Of a stretch of 64,000 nucleotides of DNA, positions 18,218 to 28,098 are shown piece by piece. The DNA lies in contig JADJTK010000008.1 of the NCBI GenBank assembly GCA_016711225.1, positions 62,001 to 126,000 of the forward strand, given 5' to 3'. This DNA comes from Opitutaceae bacterium. Its GTDB lineage: Bacteria > Verrucomicrobiota > Verrucomicrobiia > Opitutales > Opitutaceae. The position numbers were made by a program, and so were the translations under genes. Position 1 is the first letter of the stretch. Each line of letters opens with the position of its first letter. The notes under the pieces are model-generated. The model did no database searches. It was not told the origin of the DNA and saw nothing but the letters and a program-made list of their open reading frames with translations.

Positions 18218-18646
18218 TCAGTCGCCGCTCATCTCGTCGATCGAGGCGACCTTGCCTTCCTTGAACGTCACCCGGTAACGCTCGAGCACCTCGCGGTCGT
18301 TGTAGTCGAGCCAATAGGCATACTGCCCGGGATGACGCCGATGGTAGAAACCGCGGTAGTACATCATCGAGCCGCCCCGCGAACTGTAGCTGGTGTACAC
18401 CCAAGCTTCGTTTGTCCCGCTGGCCTCCGTACGGGTGTAGACCCGGTCCGGCTCGCCCACGGCTAACTTGACCATCTCGGGGGTGAACCCGACGGCCACT
18501 TTGCCTTGCTGGATGAGCGCCTGCTCGGCCGGCGGCAGGCTGTTGAACAGCTCGGGGTTGCTGCGGATCCGGGTCTGCGGGGTGCTGCAACCAGCGAAGA
18601 AGGCGAGCCCGAGGGAACAACCAAACAAAAGCAGGAAACGTTTCAT
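18218..18646 (-). CDS. BamE/SmpA-like lipoprotein
   Basis: A 142-residue lipoprotein with signal sequence and lipobox FAGC (Cys near residue 20). The mature part carries VGFTPEMVKLAVGEPDRVYTR, the helix-turn motif typical of the SmpA/OmlA (BamE-like) fold, then EAWVYTSY and a tyrosine/histidine-rich insert. A closely similar lipoprotein is encoded at 45.7 kb (shared TPEMV.LA.G..DRV). Possibly an outer-membrane assembly or stability factor, but the tyrosine-rich insert is not part of BamE. Monocistronic, divergent from the HAD phosphatase gene. Confidence 0.75.
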   Translation of the reverse strand: MKRFLLLFGCSLGLAFFAGCSTPQTRIRSNPELFNSLPPAEQALIQQGKVAVGFTPEMVKLAVGEPDRVYTRTEASGTNEAWVYTSYSSRGGSMMYYRGFYHRRHPGQYAYWLDYNDREVLERYRVTFKEGKVASIDEMSGD

Positions 18647-18727
18647 GGTGGGTACGGTGTCGGATGATTCAGGTCGCTGTGACCTTTTCAACTCGCTTCC
18701 GGTTCCCTCGTCCTTCATCCGGCCGCC

Positions 18728-19414
18728 ATGAAGATTCTGCTTTGGGACATCGACGGCACCCTGATCCGCTCCGGCCGCGCCGGCCACCGGGCGATGAACG
18801 CAGCCGCACAGGCCGTTTTCGGGCTAGAGGAAGCGTTCGCCAATTTTGATTTTGGCGGCCGCACCGACCCTTGGGTGCTCGATCTTCTGTGTCAGCGGTA
18901 TGGACTGGAGGCGCCGCCCGCGCGCCTCGACGCCTTCTACGCGGTGTATCTCGAGCACCTGCGCCGGGAACTGCACAATCCCCTCGCCCACACCTGCCCA
19001 GGGATCCGCGAACTGCTCTCCGCTTTCCACACAACCCCCGAGGTCACCCAGGGCCTGCTGACCGGCAACATCGTGGCCGGCGCTCGTGTGAAGCTCGAAC
19101 ACTTCGACCTCTGGCACTACTTCGCCTTCGGCGCCTTCGCCGACGACGCCGGCGAGCGCAATCGCCTTGGCCCGATCGCACTCGAACGCGCCCGTGCCCA
19201 TCTCCGCCTCTTCGGTCTGCAGCCGAGTGACCTGATCATCATCGGCGATACCCCGCACGACATTGCCTGCGCGCGCGCCGCCGGAGCGCATGCCGTGGCC
19301 ACCGCCACCGGCGGCTTCACCCACGACGAACTCGCGATGCACCGGCCCGATCTACTCGTGCGCGATTTCACCGACCCGGAGCCGCTGCGAGAGTACATCC
19401 AAGGACTGAATTGA
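18728..19414 (+). CDS. HAD-family phosphatase, phosphoglycolate phosphatase-like
   Basis: A 228-residue HAD hydrolase. Motif I is DIDGT (nucleophile D7, acid D9), motif II is LLTGN, and motif IV is IIIGDTPHDIACARAAG. The helical cap between residues 15 and 85 fits the PGP/beta-phosphoglucomutase type. Substrate cannot be fixed from sequence. Stands alone on the plus strand, convergent with the genes at 19.5 kb. Confidence 0.85.
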   Translation: MKILLWDIDGTLIRSGRAGHRAMNAAAQAVFGLEEAFANFDFGGRTDPWVLDLLCQRYGLEAPPARLDAFYAVYLEHLRRELHNPLAHTCPGIRELLSAFHTTPEVTQGLLTGNIVAGARVKLEHFDLWHYFAFGAFADDAGERNRLGPIALERARAHLRLFGLQPSDLIIIGDTPHDIACARAAGAHAVATATGGFTHDELAMHRPDLLVRDFTDPEPLREYIQGLN

Positions 19415-19458
19415 CCCGCCCCCGCCCCGGGCTACGCCTCAAAGCGTCCTCGGCCTTT

Positions 19459-19941
19459 CTACAGCACCATCACGGTGAGATTGGCGTGTCGCCGAGAACG
19501 CGCGGCCGCGAGCTCCGAAAGCGAATCCAATACCTCCCGATAAGCGGCAAGCCGGCGGCTCGTCCAGCGGCAGCCCGGCGGACAAAAAGCGGCGCGCAGG
19601 TTAGTGATGAGCAGGGTGGCCTCGCCATAGGGCGCGATGCGCTTGAGCAGGTCGATAATCTGCTGCCTCGACCAGAGCGAATCGGGCGCGCCCGGGCTCT
19701 GCGCTGCGTCCCAGTGCGCAAAGCCATGCGCATCGTCTTCCTCTTCACCGGCGCCGAGACGGCGTTGCAGTTCCTGCACCGCTCCGGCAAACCCGGCAGC
19801 CCCGAGCGCCGGGCCCGTATCGGCCAAGGCCTGTTCAATGCCGGCCTTCAACTGCTCGGCGAAGTAAAGGTCGTGGCCAGTCACCCCCGCAAAGACGGTG
19901 TTGAGCAAATGCAATGAGGGGAGATCGGGGGCCGTGCTCAT
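19459..19941 (-). CDS. Conserved hypothetical protein coupled to nrdR
   Basis: A 160-residue soluble protein of unknown function. It is mostly helical, with an acidic GAGEEEDDAHGF stretch near residue 65, then WSRQQIIDLLKRIAPYGEATLLITNLRAAFCPPGC and a C-terminal strand ANLTVMVL. Its ATG overlaps the nrdR stop in an ATGA, implying coupled translation. No motif identifies a family. Confidence 0.65.
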   Translation of the reverse strand: MSTAPDLPSLHLLNTVFAGVTGHDLYFAEQLKAGIEQALADTGPALGAAGFAGAVQELQRRLGAGEEEDDAHGFAHWDAAQSPGAPDSLWSRQQIIDLLKRIAPYGEATLLITNLRAAFCPPGCRWTSRRLAAYREVLDSLSELAAARSRRHANLTVMVL

Positions 19942-20396
19942 GGCTTCTGCTTCACGAGCAGGTGGAGTTCATCCATGAACTCGTTCACATCTCGAAACTC
20001 CTTGTACACACTGGCGAACCGCACGTAAGCGACCTTGTCGATCGTGCGTAGGCGCTGCATGCAGGCCTCCCCCACCGCGCTGCTGGGGATCTCGGTGCCG
20101 TACTTGGCCTCCAGCTGATCAATGATGTCCTCGACAGTCATGTTGATCTGCTCGAGGTCGACCGGGCGTTTGTGGCAGGCAGCGCGGATGGCGCGCACGA
20201 GCTTCTCGCGGTCGAAGGGTTCGTTGCTGCCGTCGCGCTTAAGGACCACCAGATCCTCCCGCACCACGATCTCGGTGGTGGTGTAACGATGACCACACTC
20301 CAGACACTCGCGTCGCCGGCGGATGGTCGTTCCCTCGCGGCTGATGCGCGAGTCGATCACCTTGTCGTCGATGGAAGTGCACTTGGGGCAGCGCAT
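19938..20396 (-). CDS. nrdR: Transcriptional repressor NrdR
   Basis: A 152-residue repressor of ribonucleotide reductase genes. An N-terminal zinc ribbon (C3, C6 and CLECGHR) is followed by the ATP-cone domain with VLKRDGSNEPFDREKLVRAI. The ATG at 20396 matches the invariant MRCPKC start; the longer frame upstream is spacer. No nrd structural genes are in the window. Confidence 0.95.
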   Translation of the reverse strand: MRCPKCTSIDDKVIDSRISREGTTIRRRRECLECGHRYTTTEIVVREDLVVLKRDGSNEPFDREKLVRAIRAACHKRPVDLEQINMTVEDIIDQLEAKYGTEIPSSAVGEACMQRLRTIDKVAYVRFASVYKEFRDVNEFMDELHLLVKQKP

Positions 20397-20524
20397 GGGA
20401 AAAGGGAAGTCGGAACCAAAAATGAAGAATGCGGGAGTGGGTGACCTGGAGCGGCGGGGCAAGTGGCGGCTTTTGTCGTTCTGCACTCTGCCTTCTCACT
20501 TCTGCATTCGCGCGGAGCGCGGGT

Positions 20525-21091
20525 TCAGTTCAGCGTGAGGAAGTTCTTCAGGATCGCCATTCCACCCTCGGTGGCGATCGACTCGGGATGAAACTGCACG
20601 CCCCACACCGGCAGTTCGCGATGGCGCAGGCCCATGATCTCGCCCTCGGCGGTCTCGGCGGTGATCTCCAGACAAGCCGGCAGCGTCTCGCGCTCCACCA
20701 GCAAGGAGTGATAGCGGGTGGCCGCGAAGGGGCTGGGCATGCCGCGGAAAACATCGGTTCCCTGATGGAGGATGGGCGAAGTTTTGCCGTGCATCAGCCG
20801 CCCGGCCCGCACGACGTGGCCGCCGAAATAGTGCCCTATGGACTGATGTCCGAGGCAAACCCCGAGAATCGGCTTCACTCCGGCGAAAGCCTTGATGATC
20901 GCCAACGTCACCCCTGCCTCAGCCGGCGAACACGGGCCTGGCGACAGCAGCACGCGGTCGGGATTGAGCGCGAGCGCCTGCTCGGGCGTGATCTCGTCGT
21001 TGCGGAACACGCGCTGTTCCACACCCAGCTGACCGAAGTACTGGACGAGGTTGAAAGTGAACGAATCGTAATTGTCGATAACGAGCAACAC
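20525..21091 (-). CDS. pabA: Anthranilate/aminodeoxychorismate synthase glutamine amidotransferase
   Basis: A 188-residue class I glutamine amidotransferase. The N-terminus VLLVIDNYDSFTFNLVQYF, oxyanion loop SPGPCSP, nucleophile elbow GVCLGHQ and catalytic HPES are all intact. It supplies ammonia to TrpE or PabB; no partner is seen here, and one protein may serve both. A GTG at 21091 is chosen because homologues start exactly there; the ATG 30 codons upstream lies in low-quality sequence. Confidence 0.92.
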   Translation of the reverse strand: MLLVIDNYDSFTFNLVQYFGQLGVEQRVFRNDEITPEQALALNPDRVLLSPGPCSPAEAGVTLAIIKAFAGVKPILGVCLGHQSIGHYFGGHVVRAGRLMHGKTSPILHQGTDVFRGMPSPFAATRYHSLLVERETLPACLEITAETAEGEIMGLRHRELPVWGVQFHPESIATEGGMAILKNFLTLN

Positions 21092-21312
21092 GGATGGAAG
21101 GGTCGAGTGGGTAGCAGGATTGGTCAAGCGCCCGGCCGGGCGAGTTATTGACAATGATTGCGGGGCAAAGCCGCCCGGCATGAATACCTAACGGCTCCGC
21201 CATACCCGATCTCAATGCCCCGCGCGCCTTCCGTGAGTAGCGTTCTCCCTTAGCCCACGACGCGGCGAAGTTCGTTTGCCTCCCGCGCGATCGACCGGAA
21301 TTCTCCCCAAAC

Positions 21313-22455
21313 ATGGCCGGCCATTTTCAACTCCTCAGCACTGACACCGCCAGCGCGGCGCGCCGCGGGCGCCTGCAAACCCGCCACGGCATGATCGAGA
21401 CCCCGATCTTTATGCCAGTGGGCACACAGGCGACGGTGAAGGCGATCACTCCGGTGCAGCTGCACGAGGTCGGCGCACAGATCATCCTGGGCAACACCTA
21501 CCACCTCAACCTGCGCCCGGGCTCCGAACTCGTCGCCAAACTCGGTGGACTCCACCGATTCATGGGCTGGGACGGCCCCATCCTGACCGACAGCGGCGGT
21601 TTCCAGGTTTTCAGCCTCGCGAAGCTGCGCGACGTACGCGAGGACGGCATCGCCTTCCAGTCCCATCTGGATGGGACAAACCTCTTCCTTGGCCCGCGCG
21701 AGGTCATGCGCATCCAGCAGAACCTCGGCTCGGACATCGCGATGGTGATCGACGAGTGCCCGCCTTGGCCCTGCACCCGCGACGAAGCGGCCGACGCAGT
21801 GTCGCGCAGTCGCCGCTGGGCCGGCCAATGCCTCGGCATCGCCCGCGACAGCGGCTGGCTCGACGCCGGCCACCACCTCTTCGGCATCGTGCAGGGCTCG
21901 ACCTTCGCCGACCTGCGCGCCGAGGCCGCCGCCGGTCTCCGTGAGTTGGATTTCCCCGGCTACGCTGTGGGCGGCGTAAGCGTGGGTGAACCCGAGCCGG
22001 AGATGCTCCACCAAGTCGGAGCCACCACCCCGCACCTGCCCGCCGACCGCCCACGCTACGCCATGGGCCTCGGCACCCCGCCGCAGTTGCTCAAGATGAT
22101 CGCGCTGGGCATCGACATGTTCGACTGCGTCATGCCCACCCGGGTGGCCCGCAACGGCTTGGTCTTCACCCCTGACGGCCCGATAAACCTACGCAACGAG
22201 CGCTTCCGGGAGGACCCGCGCCCCATCGTCGACGGCCTCGACAACTACACCTGCCGCCACTTCAGCCGCGCTTACCTGCGGCACCTGCAGGTGGCCGGCG
22301 AGATGCTCGCCGGCACGTTGCTCACCATCCACAACCTGCATTTCTATCTCGATCTGATGGCCCAGGCCCGCGCGCATTTGGAATGCGGTGACTTCGCCCC
22401 GTGGTCCTCCGCGTGGATCGCCCGCTACGAAGCCGGCGCGGCGGAGCGAGGCTGA
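21313..22455 (+). CDS. tgt: tRNA-guanine transglycosylase (queuosine pathway), zinc site altered
   Basis: A 380-residue TIM-barrel enzyme that swaps G34 for preQ1 in tRNAs. Present are TDSGGFQVFS, the nucleophile region MPTRVARNGLVF and the GGVSVGEP loop. The zinc motif, normally CxCxxC plus a histidine 26 residues later, reads LDNYTC here: positions 309 and 311 are Leu and Asn, while Cys314 and His340 remain. The rest of the fold is normal. Other queuosine genes are not in the window. Confidence 0.93.
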   Translation: MAGHFQLLSTDTASAARRGRLQTRHGMIETPIFMPVGTQATVKAITPVQLHEVGAQIILGNTYHLNLRPGSELVAKLGGLHRFMGWDGPILTDSGGFQVFSLAKLRDVREDGIAFQSHLDGTNLFLGPREVMRIQQNLGSDIAMVIDECPPWPCTRDEAADAVSRSRRWAGQCLGIARDSGWLDAGHHLFGIVQGSTFADLRAEAAAGLRELDFPGYAVGGVSVGEPEPEMLHQVGATTPHLPADRPRYAMGLGTPPQLLKMIALGIDMFDCVMPTRVARNGLVFTPDGPINLRNERFREDPRPIVDGLDNYTCRHFSRAYLRHLQVAGEMLAGTLLTIHNLHFYLDLMAQARAHLECGDFAPWSSAWIARYEAGAAERG

Positions 22456-22619
22456 GCCGGCACGACCGTTTGGAGACTTGCCTGCGGGCCACCCCAAGGG
22501 CAGGATCGCGCCGTGGAATCCGGCGTTGAGGTCGTTCGTCCGACCCGACCCGCGGGCGGGAGCTCCCGGCGCGGACCGCCGACGGCAGCAACACGGCAAC
22601 CTTCCACTGCCTTCCGACC

Positions 22620-25600
22620 ATGAAACGACTCCCGCCCGCCTTCCTCCTCGGTGCGTTAGCCGCAGCCGCCCTGCTCCACTCCACGGCCTCCGGCCAGGCG
22701 ATCGTAGTGGATCACCACTGCACGAATCTCTCGTCAATCCCGGCTGCGGCGATCAGTCAGGCGAAGTCCCAGCTGCACATTGCCTACGGACACACCTCGC
22801 ACGGCAGCCAACTGGTCTCGGGCATGGACGGGTTGGTGGCGTTCATGAACCGCTTCCCAAACGACGCCTTCCCGGACAATCTCTTCGCGTTCACCTCCGG
22901 CGGCTCGGGTGGTGCCCTCGACCTGCGCGACTCCCCTTTTCCGGAGCCAGCGATCTCGGGGCGCCCGACCGCACCGCCTGGGCCTCGACGACTCGAGACT
23001 ACCTCGCCGGGCATCCGACCATCAACGTAATCATCTGGTCCTGGTGCGGGCAGGTCGACGGGTCTTCCGCCCAGATCCAGCAATACTTGGATCTGATGAG
23101 CGCCCTTGAACACGACTATCCCTCGGTGCGCTTCGTCTACATGACCGGACATCTGAACGGCACGGGCACCACTGGAAACGTCAACCTTCGCAACGAGCAG
23201 ATCCGCGCGTACTGCCGTGCCAATGGGAAGGTCCTCTACGACTTCGCCGATATCGAAAGCTTCGGCCCCGACGGGCTCACCAATTTCATGGCCCTCTCGG
23301 CCGACGACGGATGCAGCTACGATAGCGATGCCAACGGGACTCGCGATCGCAACTGGGCCCTCGATTGGCAGAGCACCCACATCCTCAACGTCGACTACTA
23401 CACTTGCTCACCGGCCCATACCGAGGACCTCAACGGCAACCGCAAGGCCTACGCCGCCTGGTGGCTGTGGGCCCGCCTCGCCGGCTGGGCCGGACCGAGT
23501 ACCGACACCACCCCGCCGACACCGCCCGCGAACTTGCACACCACCGCTGTGGCGTGCAACCGCGTCGACCTGGCCTGGAACGCCGCCGCCGACCCTGAGT
23601 CCGGTATTTCCGGTTACCGAGTGTACCGCGGTGGAACCCTGGTCGGCTCGCCTACCCTTCCTGCCCACAGCGACCTCGGGATCGCCCCATCCTCCGCCTA
23701 CAGTTACACAGTCGTCGCTGTCAACGGGGCCGCCCAACCCTCGTCCCCCTCTGCCACCCTCGCCGTCACCACCCCGGCGGACACCGCCGCCCCCTCCGTG
23801 CCGGGCCTCGTGCAGGCGGCCGCGCTCTCCGCCGATTCCGTACAGGTCTTCTGGCAGGCCGCCACCGACAACGTCGGCGTGGTCGGCTACCGGGTTTACC
23901 GCGACGGTCTTCTTGTCGGCCAGCCCTCGGGTTTGAGTTTCGACGACACAGGCCTGAACCCGGCGACTACCTACGCCTACCGCGTCGCCGCGACCGACGC
24001 CGTGGGCCATCTCTCCGCCCTCTCGGAAACCGCCAGTGTGCGCACCCCCAACGCCGGCACTCAGGAACACACCCTTACCCTCACCGGCGCCGCGGCGTCG
24101 GAGGACGCCTTTCTCTTCTCTACCAATCCGGCGGCCAACTACGGTGCCACCGACTACGTCAACACCTTCGAGCGTTTCCTTGTTCGCTTCACCATACCCT
24201 CCGCCGTGACAAATCGCCGGATCGTCAACGCCCGGTTGTCGTTCTACGTCTGGTCGCAGGAGAACTACCAAACCGACCAGTACCTAAACCTCTACCGCGT
24301 CACCCGGCCCTGGGTGGAAGCGCAAACCACCTGGAACCTGGCCACCACCGGCGGCCCGTGGGCCACGGCAGGAGCGGGCCACGTCGCCGACGACCACGGG
24401 GAGTTGCTTGGACGCCTCCTGCAGCAGCCAAACGCTGACCACGTCTATCTTCCAGACCTCGACGTGACGACGCTTGTCCAGGAATGGGCCTGCGGCACGG
24501 TGCCCAACCATGGTGTCCTGCTGATGAATTCGCCGGTGACCCGGATCGGATTGAAGGCCTCCGAATACGGCACCGGGCCACGACTGGTCATCACCTACAC
24601 CGACGAACCTGCCCCCTATCTCTACGCAATGTGGTGCCACTCGCGTTTCACCAACGCGCAGCTGGCCGATCCCGCCCTCGAGTCCACCGTGTGGGGACCG
24701 CAAGCGGATCCCGACGCCAACGGCTTGACCAATCTCGCCGAATTCGAGCGCGCCTCGGCCCCGGCATTCAGCACCCAGCCGGCTGATCTCACCGCGGTCT
24801 GCGGCGCGAATGCGACGACCACCGTCGCGGCCACCGGAGTGGGCGCCATAGCCTATCAGTGGTACCAGGGCGGGCGCCCCGTTGCCGGCGCGACCGGCAC
24901 CGCGCTGATCTTGTCCGACATCGGCCCCGCCAACGCCGGCATCTACGACGTCGTCGCGATGGGCACCCGGGATACGCTGTCCCAGGCCGCCGTGATCGGT
25001 GTCGTCCCCTCGGCCGGCACCCGCACCGCCGGCGCGGTCTCCACCCGTCCGGAATGGCAGGACATCCACCATCCCAGCGGCGCCATCTATGACCAGTTTT
25101 TACTGACAGGCCCCGCCGGGACCTTCTCCGCCTCCCCGGGCAAGATCGCCCGCATGTCGTTCCTGGACCTCGATCACAGCATCGTCCAAGTCGAGATGTC
25201 CGGTGCGGGGGCCGTGACGGTGGTCCTCGACAACCCCACCGGCCCGGCCGCTCCAGCTCTCTACAACCAAACCGGTATCGAATACATGCAAGGCACCGCG
25301 ACTGTCATACTCGCCGGGGCCGACGAGACCACCCACATCACGATCTACTCCGTTGGCACGGCCAACAATCCAGGAGTCACGCGCGGCGATGTCGCCTACC
25401 CGGGCTGGGCCGGCGTGGCGGCCATGGGCGTTGTGAGCACCAACGGCCGGCTCGGAGGCATCCACCAGGGCAACGCCGGCTACTCCGGCGCCCTCGGACA
25501 CACCGGCATCTACGCTCCAACCGTGCGCGAAGTCGTCGCCCTGCCTGTGGTGGTCCACAACATCAAGGCGTTCGCCGATGCGATTCCCTGCCTGTACTTC

Positions 25601-25810
25601 GCTCCGATCGGCGCCACCCAAACGAAGGTGGCCGGCGGCGACCTCGACCAACCCAACAACGACTCGATCACGGTATCGGGATTGGCCCGGGTACTCATGG
25701 GTGCGGGACAGGACTCCTGCGGCCACCCCGCTCCGGCGCAATCGATCCAAGCCCGGCTGGTCACCGACGATGGCACCGACGTGACCGCGCAATTGGTGGC
25801 CAGTCCGTAG
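22620..25810 (+). CDS. Large secreted multidomain protein: Fn3, DNRLRE, Ig-like (frameshifted)
   Basis: The signal peptide (MKRLPPAFLLGALAAAALL) and a domain with AYGHTSHGSQL and IIWSWCGQ lie at the N-terminus, the latter suggesting a SGNH-like or related hydrolase fold. Then come two Fn3 domains (about 23.5-24.05 kb), a DNRLRE domain (YVNTFERFLVRFTIP...YLNLYRVTRPW), an Ig-like domain (IAYQWYQGGRPVAGAT) and a roughly 260-residue C-terminal domain found in such exported proteins. The frame shifts at a CCCC run at 22933-22936; adding one C joins both halves smoothly. Reads as an exported polymer- or surface-interacting protein of about 1060 residues; substrate unknown. Confidence 0.8.
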
Positions 25811-25942
25811 TCGACCCGGCCCCTGGCCATACCTGATCGGCGCATTCCCAGCACGGGCTGGCCGCCGCCCGGCTCGCCGTAAGTGAGAAACACGACACCC
25901 GGCTCGGGCCTGGCCATCGCACTTCCCCGACATCGGACATGC

Positions 25943-25970
25943 CAAAACCCGCAGGCCAGAGCCTGCGGGT
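25943..25970 (-). terminator. Terminator of the outer-membrane barrel gene
   Basis: A perfect 10-bp stem (ACCCGCAGGC/GCCTGCGGGT, 4-nt loop) followed by TTTTGG on the minus strand, 28 bp past the stop of the barrel gene. It can also act on the convergent secreted-protein transcript. Confidence 0.8.
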
Positions 25971-25998
25971 CGCAACTGAGAATCTTCAGGCGGTCCGC

Positions 25999-26592
25999 TT
26001 AGAAGCGGTAGGCCAGACCCACGGCGTAGCCGACGGTGCCGTACTCGATGTACGAGATCTCGGCGGTGCCGACCAGCTTCGAGCAGAAGGCATAGGTGCC
26101 ACCAACGGAGACGTCCCACAGGCCCGCGCGATGTTGGCCGAAATCGTCGACATAGCCAACGCTGAAGGTCGCCGAAACCTTGTCGTTCACGGCGCGCTCG
26201 ATGCCGACCTCGGTGTTCCACACCCCATGGTCGCTATCGATCCAGTCATGCAGCCAGGCGTAGCCAAGACCCAGGCGGGCATAGGGCTTGTTTTCACCGC
26301 GGCTGAGATAACCGGTGACGGCGGCATTCACGGAGTGGCCAATACCTTCGTCACCTTCGAACCAGGCGTAGGAGTAGCCGAGCGAAGCGTCGAAGTTCGC
26401 ATTCACCGGGAGGTTCACGTTCAGGCCGGACGCGAGGCCGTCGATATAGGTATGGCGATAGTCGTTCCAGCCGAAGCCGGCTTCAACATAACGCTTGCCG
26501 ATCAATCCGGCGGAGGAGGTCTCGACAGTGGCGCTCTGGGCGAACGCGCCGACGCTGAGAAGGGAAGCTGCAAGAACAGCAACGAGTTTCAT
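25999..26592 (-). CDS. Outer-membrane beta-barrel protein
   Basis: A 197-residue protein with signal peptide (cleavage near residue 19, AFAQSA) and alternating hydrophobic strands throughout, such as YVEAGFGWNDYRHTYID and YARLGLGYAWLHDW. It ends in AYRF, the C-terminal phenylalanine signature recognised by the BAM machinery. Size fits an eight-stranded OmpA/OmpX/OmpW-like barrel. Role unknown. A possible promoter lies about 95 bp upstream. Confidence 0.75.
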   Translation of the reverse strand: MKLVAVLAASLLSVGAFAQSATVETSSAGLIGKRYVEAGFGWNDYRHTYIDGLASGLNVNLPVNANFDASLGYSYAWFEGDEGIGHSVNAAVTGYLSRGENKPYARLGLGYAWLHDWIDSDHGVWNTEVGIERAVNDKVSATFSVGYVDDFGQHRAGLWDVSVGGTYAFCSKLVGTAEISYIEYGTVGYAVGLAYRF

Positions 26593-26683
26593 GATGTAGT
26601 TTGTAGTTTTCTAGTTCAGTTAAGCTCCGATTCGGGGTCGGAGGAGGGCGACGTAAGTAGGCTCGCGGCGACGCGGTTCAACG

Positions 26684-26711
26684 AAAATAGTTTGCGGTAT
26701 TCGCGGAACAA
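26684..26711 (-). promoter_or_regulatory. Candidate sigma-70-type promoter of the barrel gene
   Basis: TTGTTC and TATTTT separated by 16 bp on the minus strand, within the 375-bp gene-free region 26593-26967. The region also contains a GGGCGCC/GGCGCCC hairpin near 26795-26814. No other gene was seen there. Confidence 0.3.
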
Positions 26712-26967
26712 AACCTTGACGCGTCGCCCGGGCGGCCAGAGCAAGCATATTCTGGACACTTCACCTGCCGAAGGCCTCGGGACCATCTTGTCTGGGCGCC
26801 TCTGAGGGCGCCCCTTCGCTGTGCCGGACCGCACCCGCAATGTGGCCACGCTCGTTCGCCGGCGTACTCCGTCGCGCCAGCCCGGCCCGCAGCGCGCCGG
26901 AATGGCCCCTCGATTCCGCAAACCCAGCTTTGCCTTCCCGCCCTCCGCCCCCGATCATGGGGGCCGC

Positions 26968-27897
26968 ATGCGCGTCGCCGTCATCGATATTGGCAGCAAC
27001 ACCATCAAGCTTCTGGTCGCCGCCCGCTCGGCCACCGGCGGCATCGACACGGTGAACTTCGCCGTCGAAGAAGCCCGCATCGGGCGCGGGCTCGGCGCCG
27101 AACGCCCCACCCTCACCGATAAAAGCATCGCACGCGGGATCGCCGCGGTGTCGCGCCTGGTCGCGCTCGCGCGCTCCTTCAATCCGGCCCAGATCGCGCT
27201 GGTGGCCACCAGCGCCGTTCGCGACGCCGCCAACGGACGCGAATTTGCCGACCACCTTCTTGCCGCGACCGGCCTGCCTGTGCGTATCCTCTCCGGCACC
27301 GAGGAAGCGGATGCCATCGGCCGGGGACTAGCGGCCGATCCTGCCCTGGCCGGAGCACGCGACTTCTACCTCTTTGATCTCGGCGGCGGCAGCCTCGAAT
27401 GCCTGGAGTTCCGCGCCCGCCACGCCACCCAATCGGTCAGTCTTCGACTGGGCTGCGTTCGCCTCACCGAACGTTGCGTGCTCGATCCGACGGCTCCGTT
27501 CACCACTGCCGACCATCTTTCCGTGTCGAACTCTGTGCGACAAGAGTTCGCCGCGAGCACGTTCCGCTTCGCCCTGACCGGGCCGGCCGCCGCCGTCGCC
27601 ACTGGCGGCACCGTCACCACGGTGCGTGCGATGCTCGCGGCCGCAAACGGCGGTGCGCCCGAGGAGAACCTCACCTCAGTGACCATCGCCGAACTCGCCG
27701 GGCTCCTGCACCGCTCGGCGGCCCTGCCGCTCGCGGCCCGGCGGGAGTTGCCCGGCCTGCCCGCCGCCCGTGCCGACGTTTTCCCCACAGCATTGGCCAC
27801 CATCCTGGAGGTCGCCCAACTCGCCGGCGTCGAGTCCTTCACCCACTCCTTCTACAACCTGCGTTACGGGATTGCCGAAGAATTGCTCGTCGGCTGA
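26968..27897 (+). CDS. Ppx/GppA family phosphatase
   Basis: A 309-residue actin-fold phosphatase. The first ATP/phosphate loop is VAVIDIGSNTIKLLV and the second is FDLGGGSLE. It matches the short Ppx/GppA form without the C-terminal HD-like domain. It probably hydrolyses polyphosphate or pppGpp. The ATG at 26968 starts the conserved MRVAVIDIG; the upstream GTG-initiated extension is not protein-like. Alone on the plus strand. Confidence 0.9.
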   Translation: MRVAVIDIGSNTIKLLVAARSATGGIDTVNFAVEEARIGRGLGAERPTLTDKSIARGIAAVSRLVALARSFNPAQIALVATSAVRDAANGREFADHLLAATGLPVRILSGTEEADAIGRGLAADPALAGARDFYLFDLGGGSLECLEFRARHATQSVSLRLGCVRLTERCVLDPTAPFTTADHLSVSNSVRQEFAASTFRFALTGPAAAVATGGTVTTVRAMLAAANGGAPEENLTSVTIAELAGLLHRSAALPLAARRELPGLPAARADVFPTALATILEVAQLAGVESFTHSFYNLRYGIAEELLVG

Positions 27898-28098
27898 ACG
27901 CCGGGTCCATGGCGCTTGGCCCGCCCTGTCCCTCAGCAGCGCGCCGGCCGTAGGCGATAGTTTACCGAGCGCGACCAACAAAGTGGTCTGCCGCACACCG
28001 GCCAGCATCGGCCGGATAAAAAACAACCCACCCACGGTGCGAAACTACGAGAAACCAGCCCGACCGCTCGTTCAGGACCAGGCTCGTCCGGTGCTTGC

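Noticed and set aside
21092..21312. preQ1 riboswitch before tgt
   Set aside because: TTGACA is present but there is no preQ1-type short hairpin with an A-rich tail, and no good -10.
25510..25917. A 135-codon minus-strand frame past the secreted protein
   Set aside because: Mostly antisense to the Fn3/DNRLRE gene; the free part has no motif.
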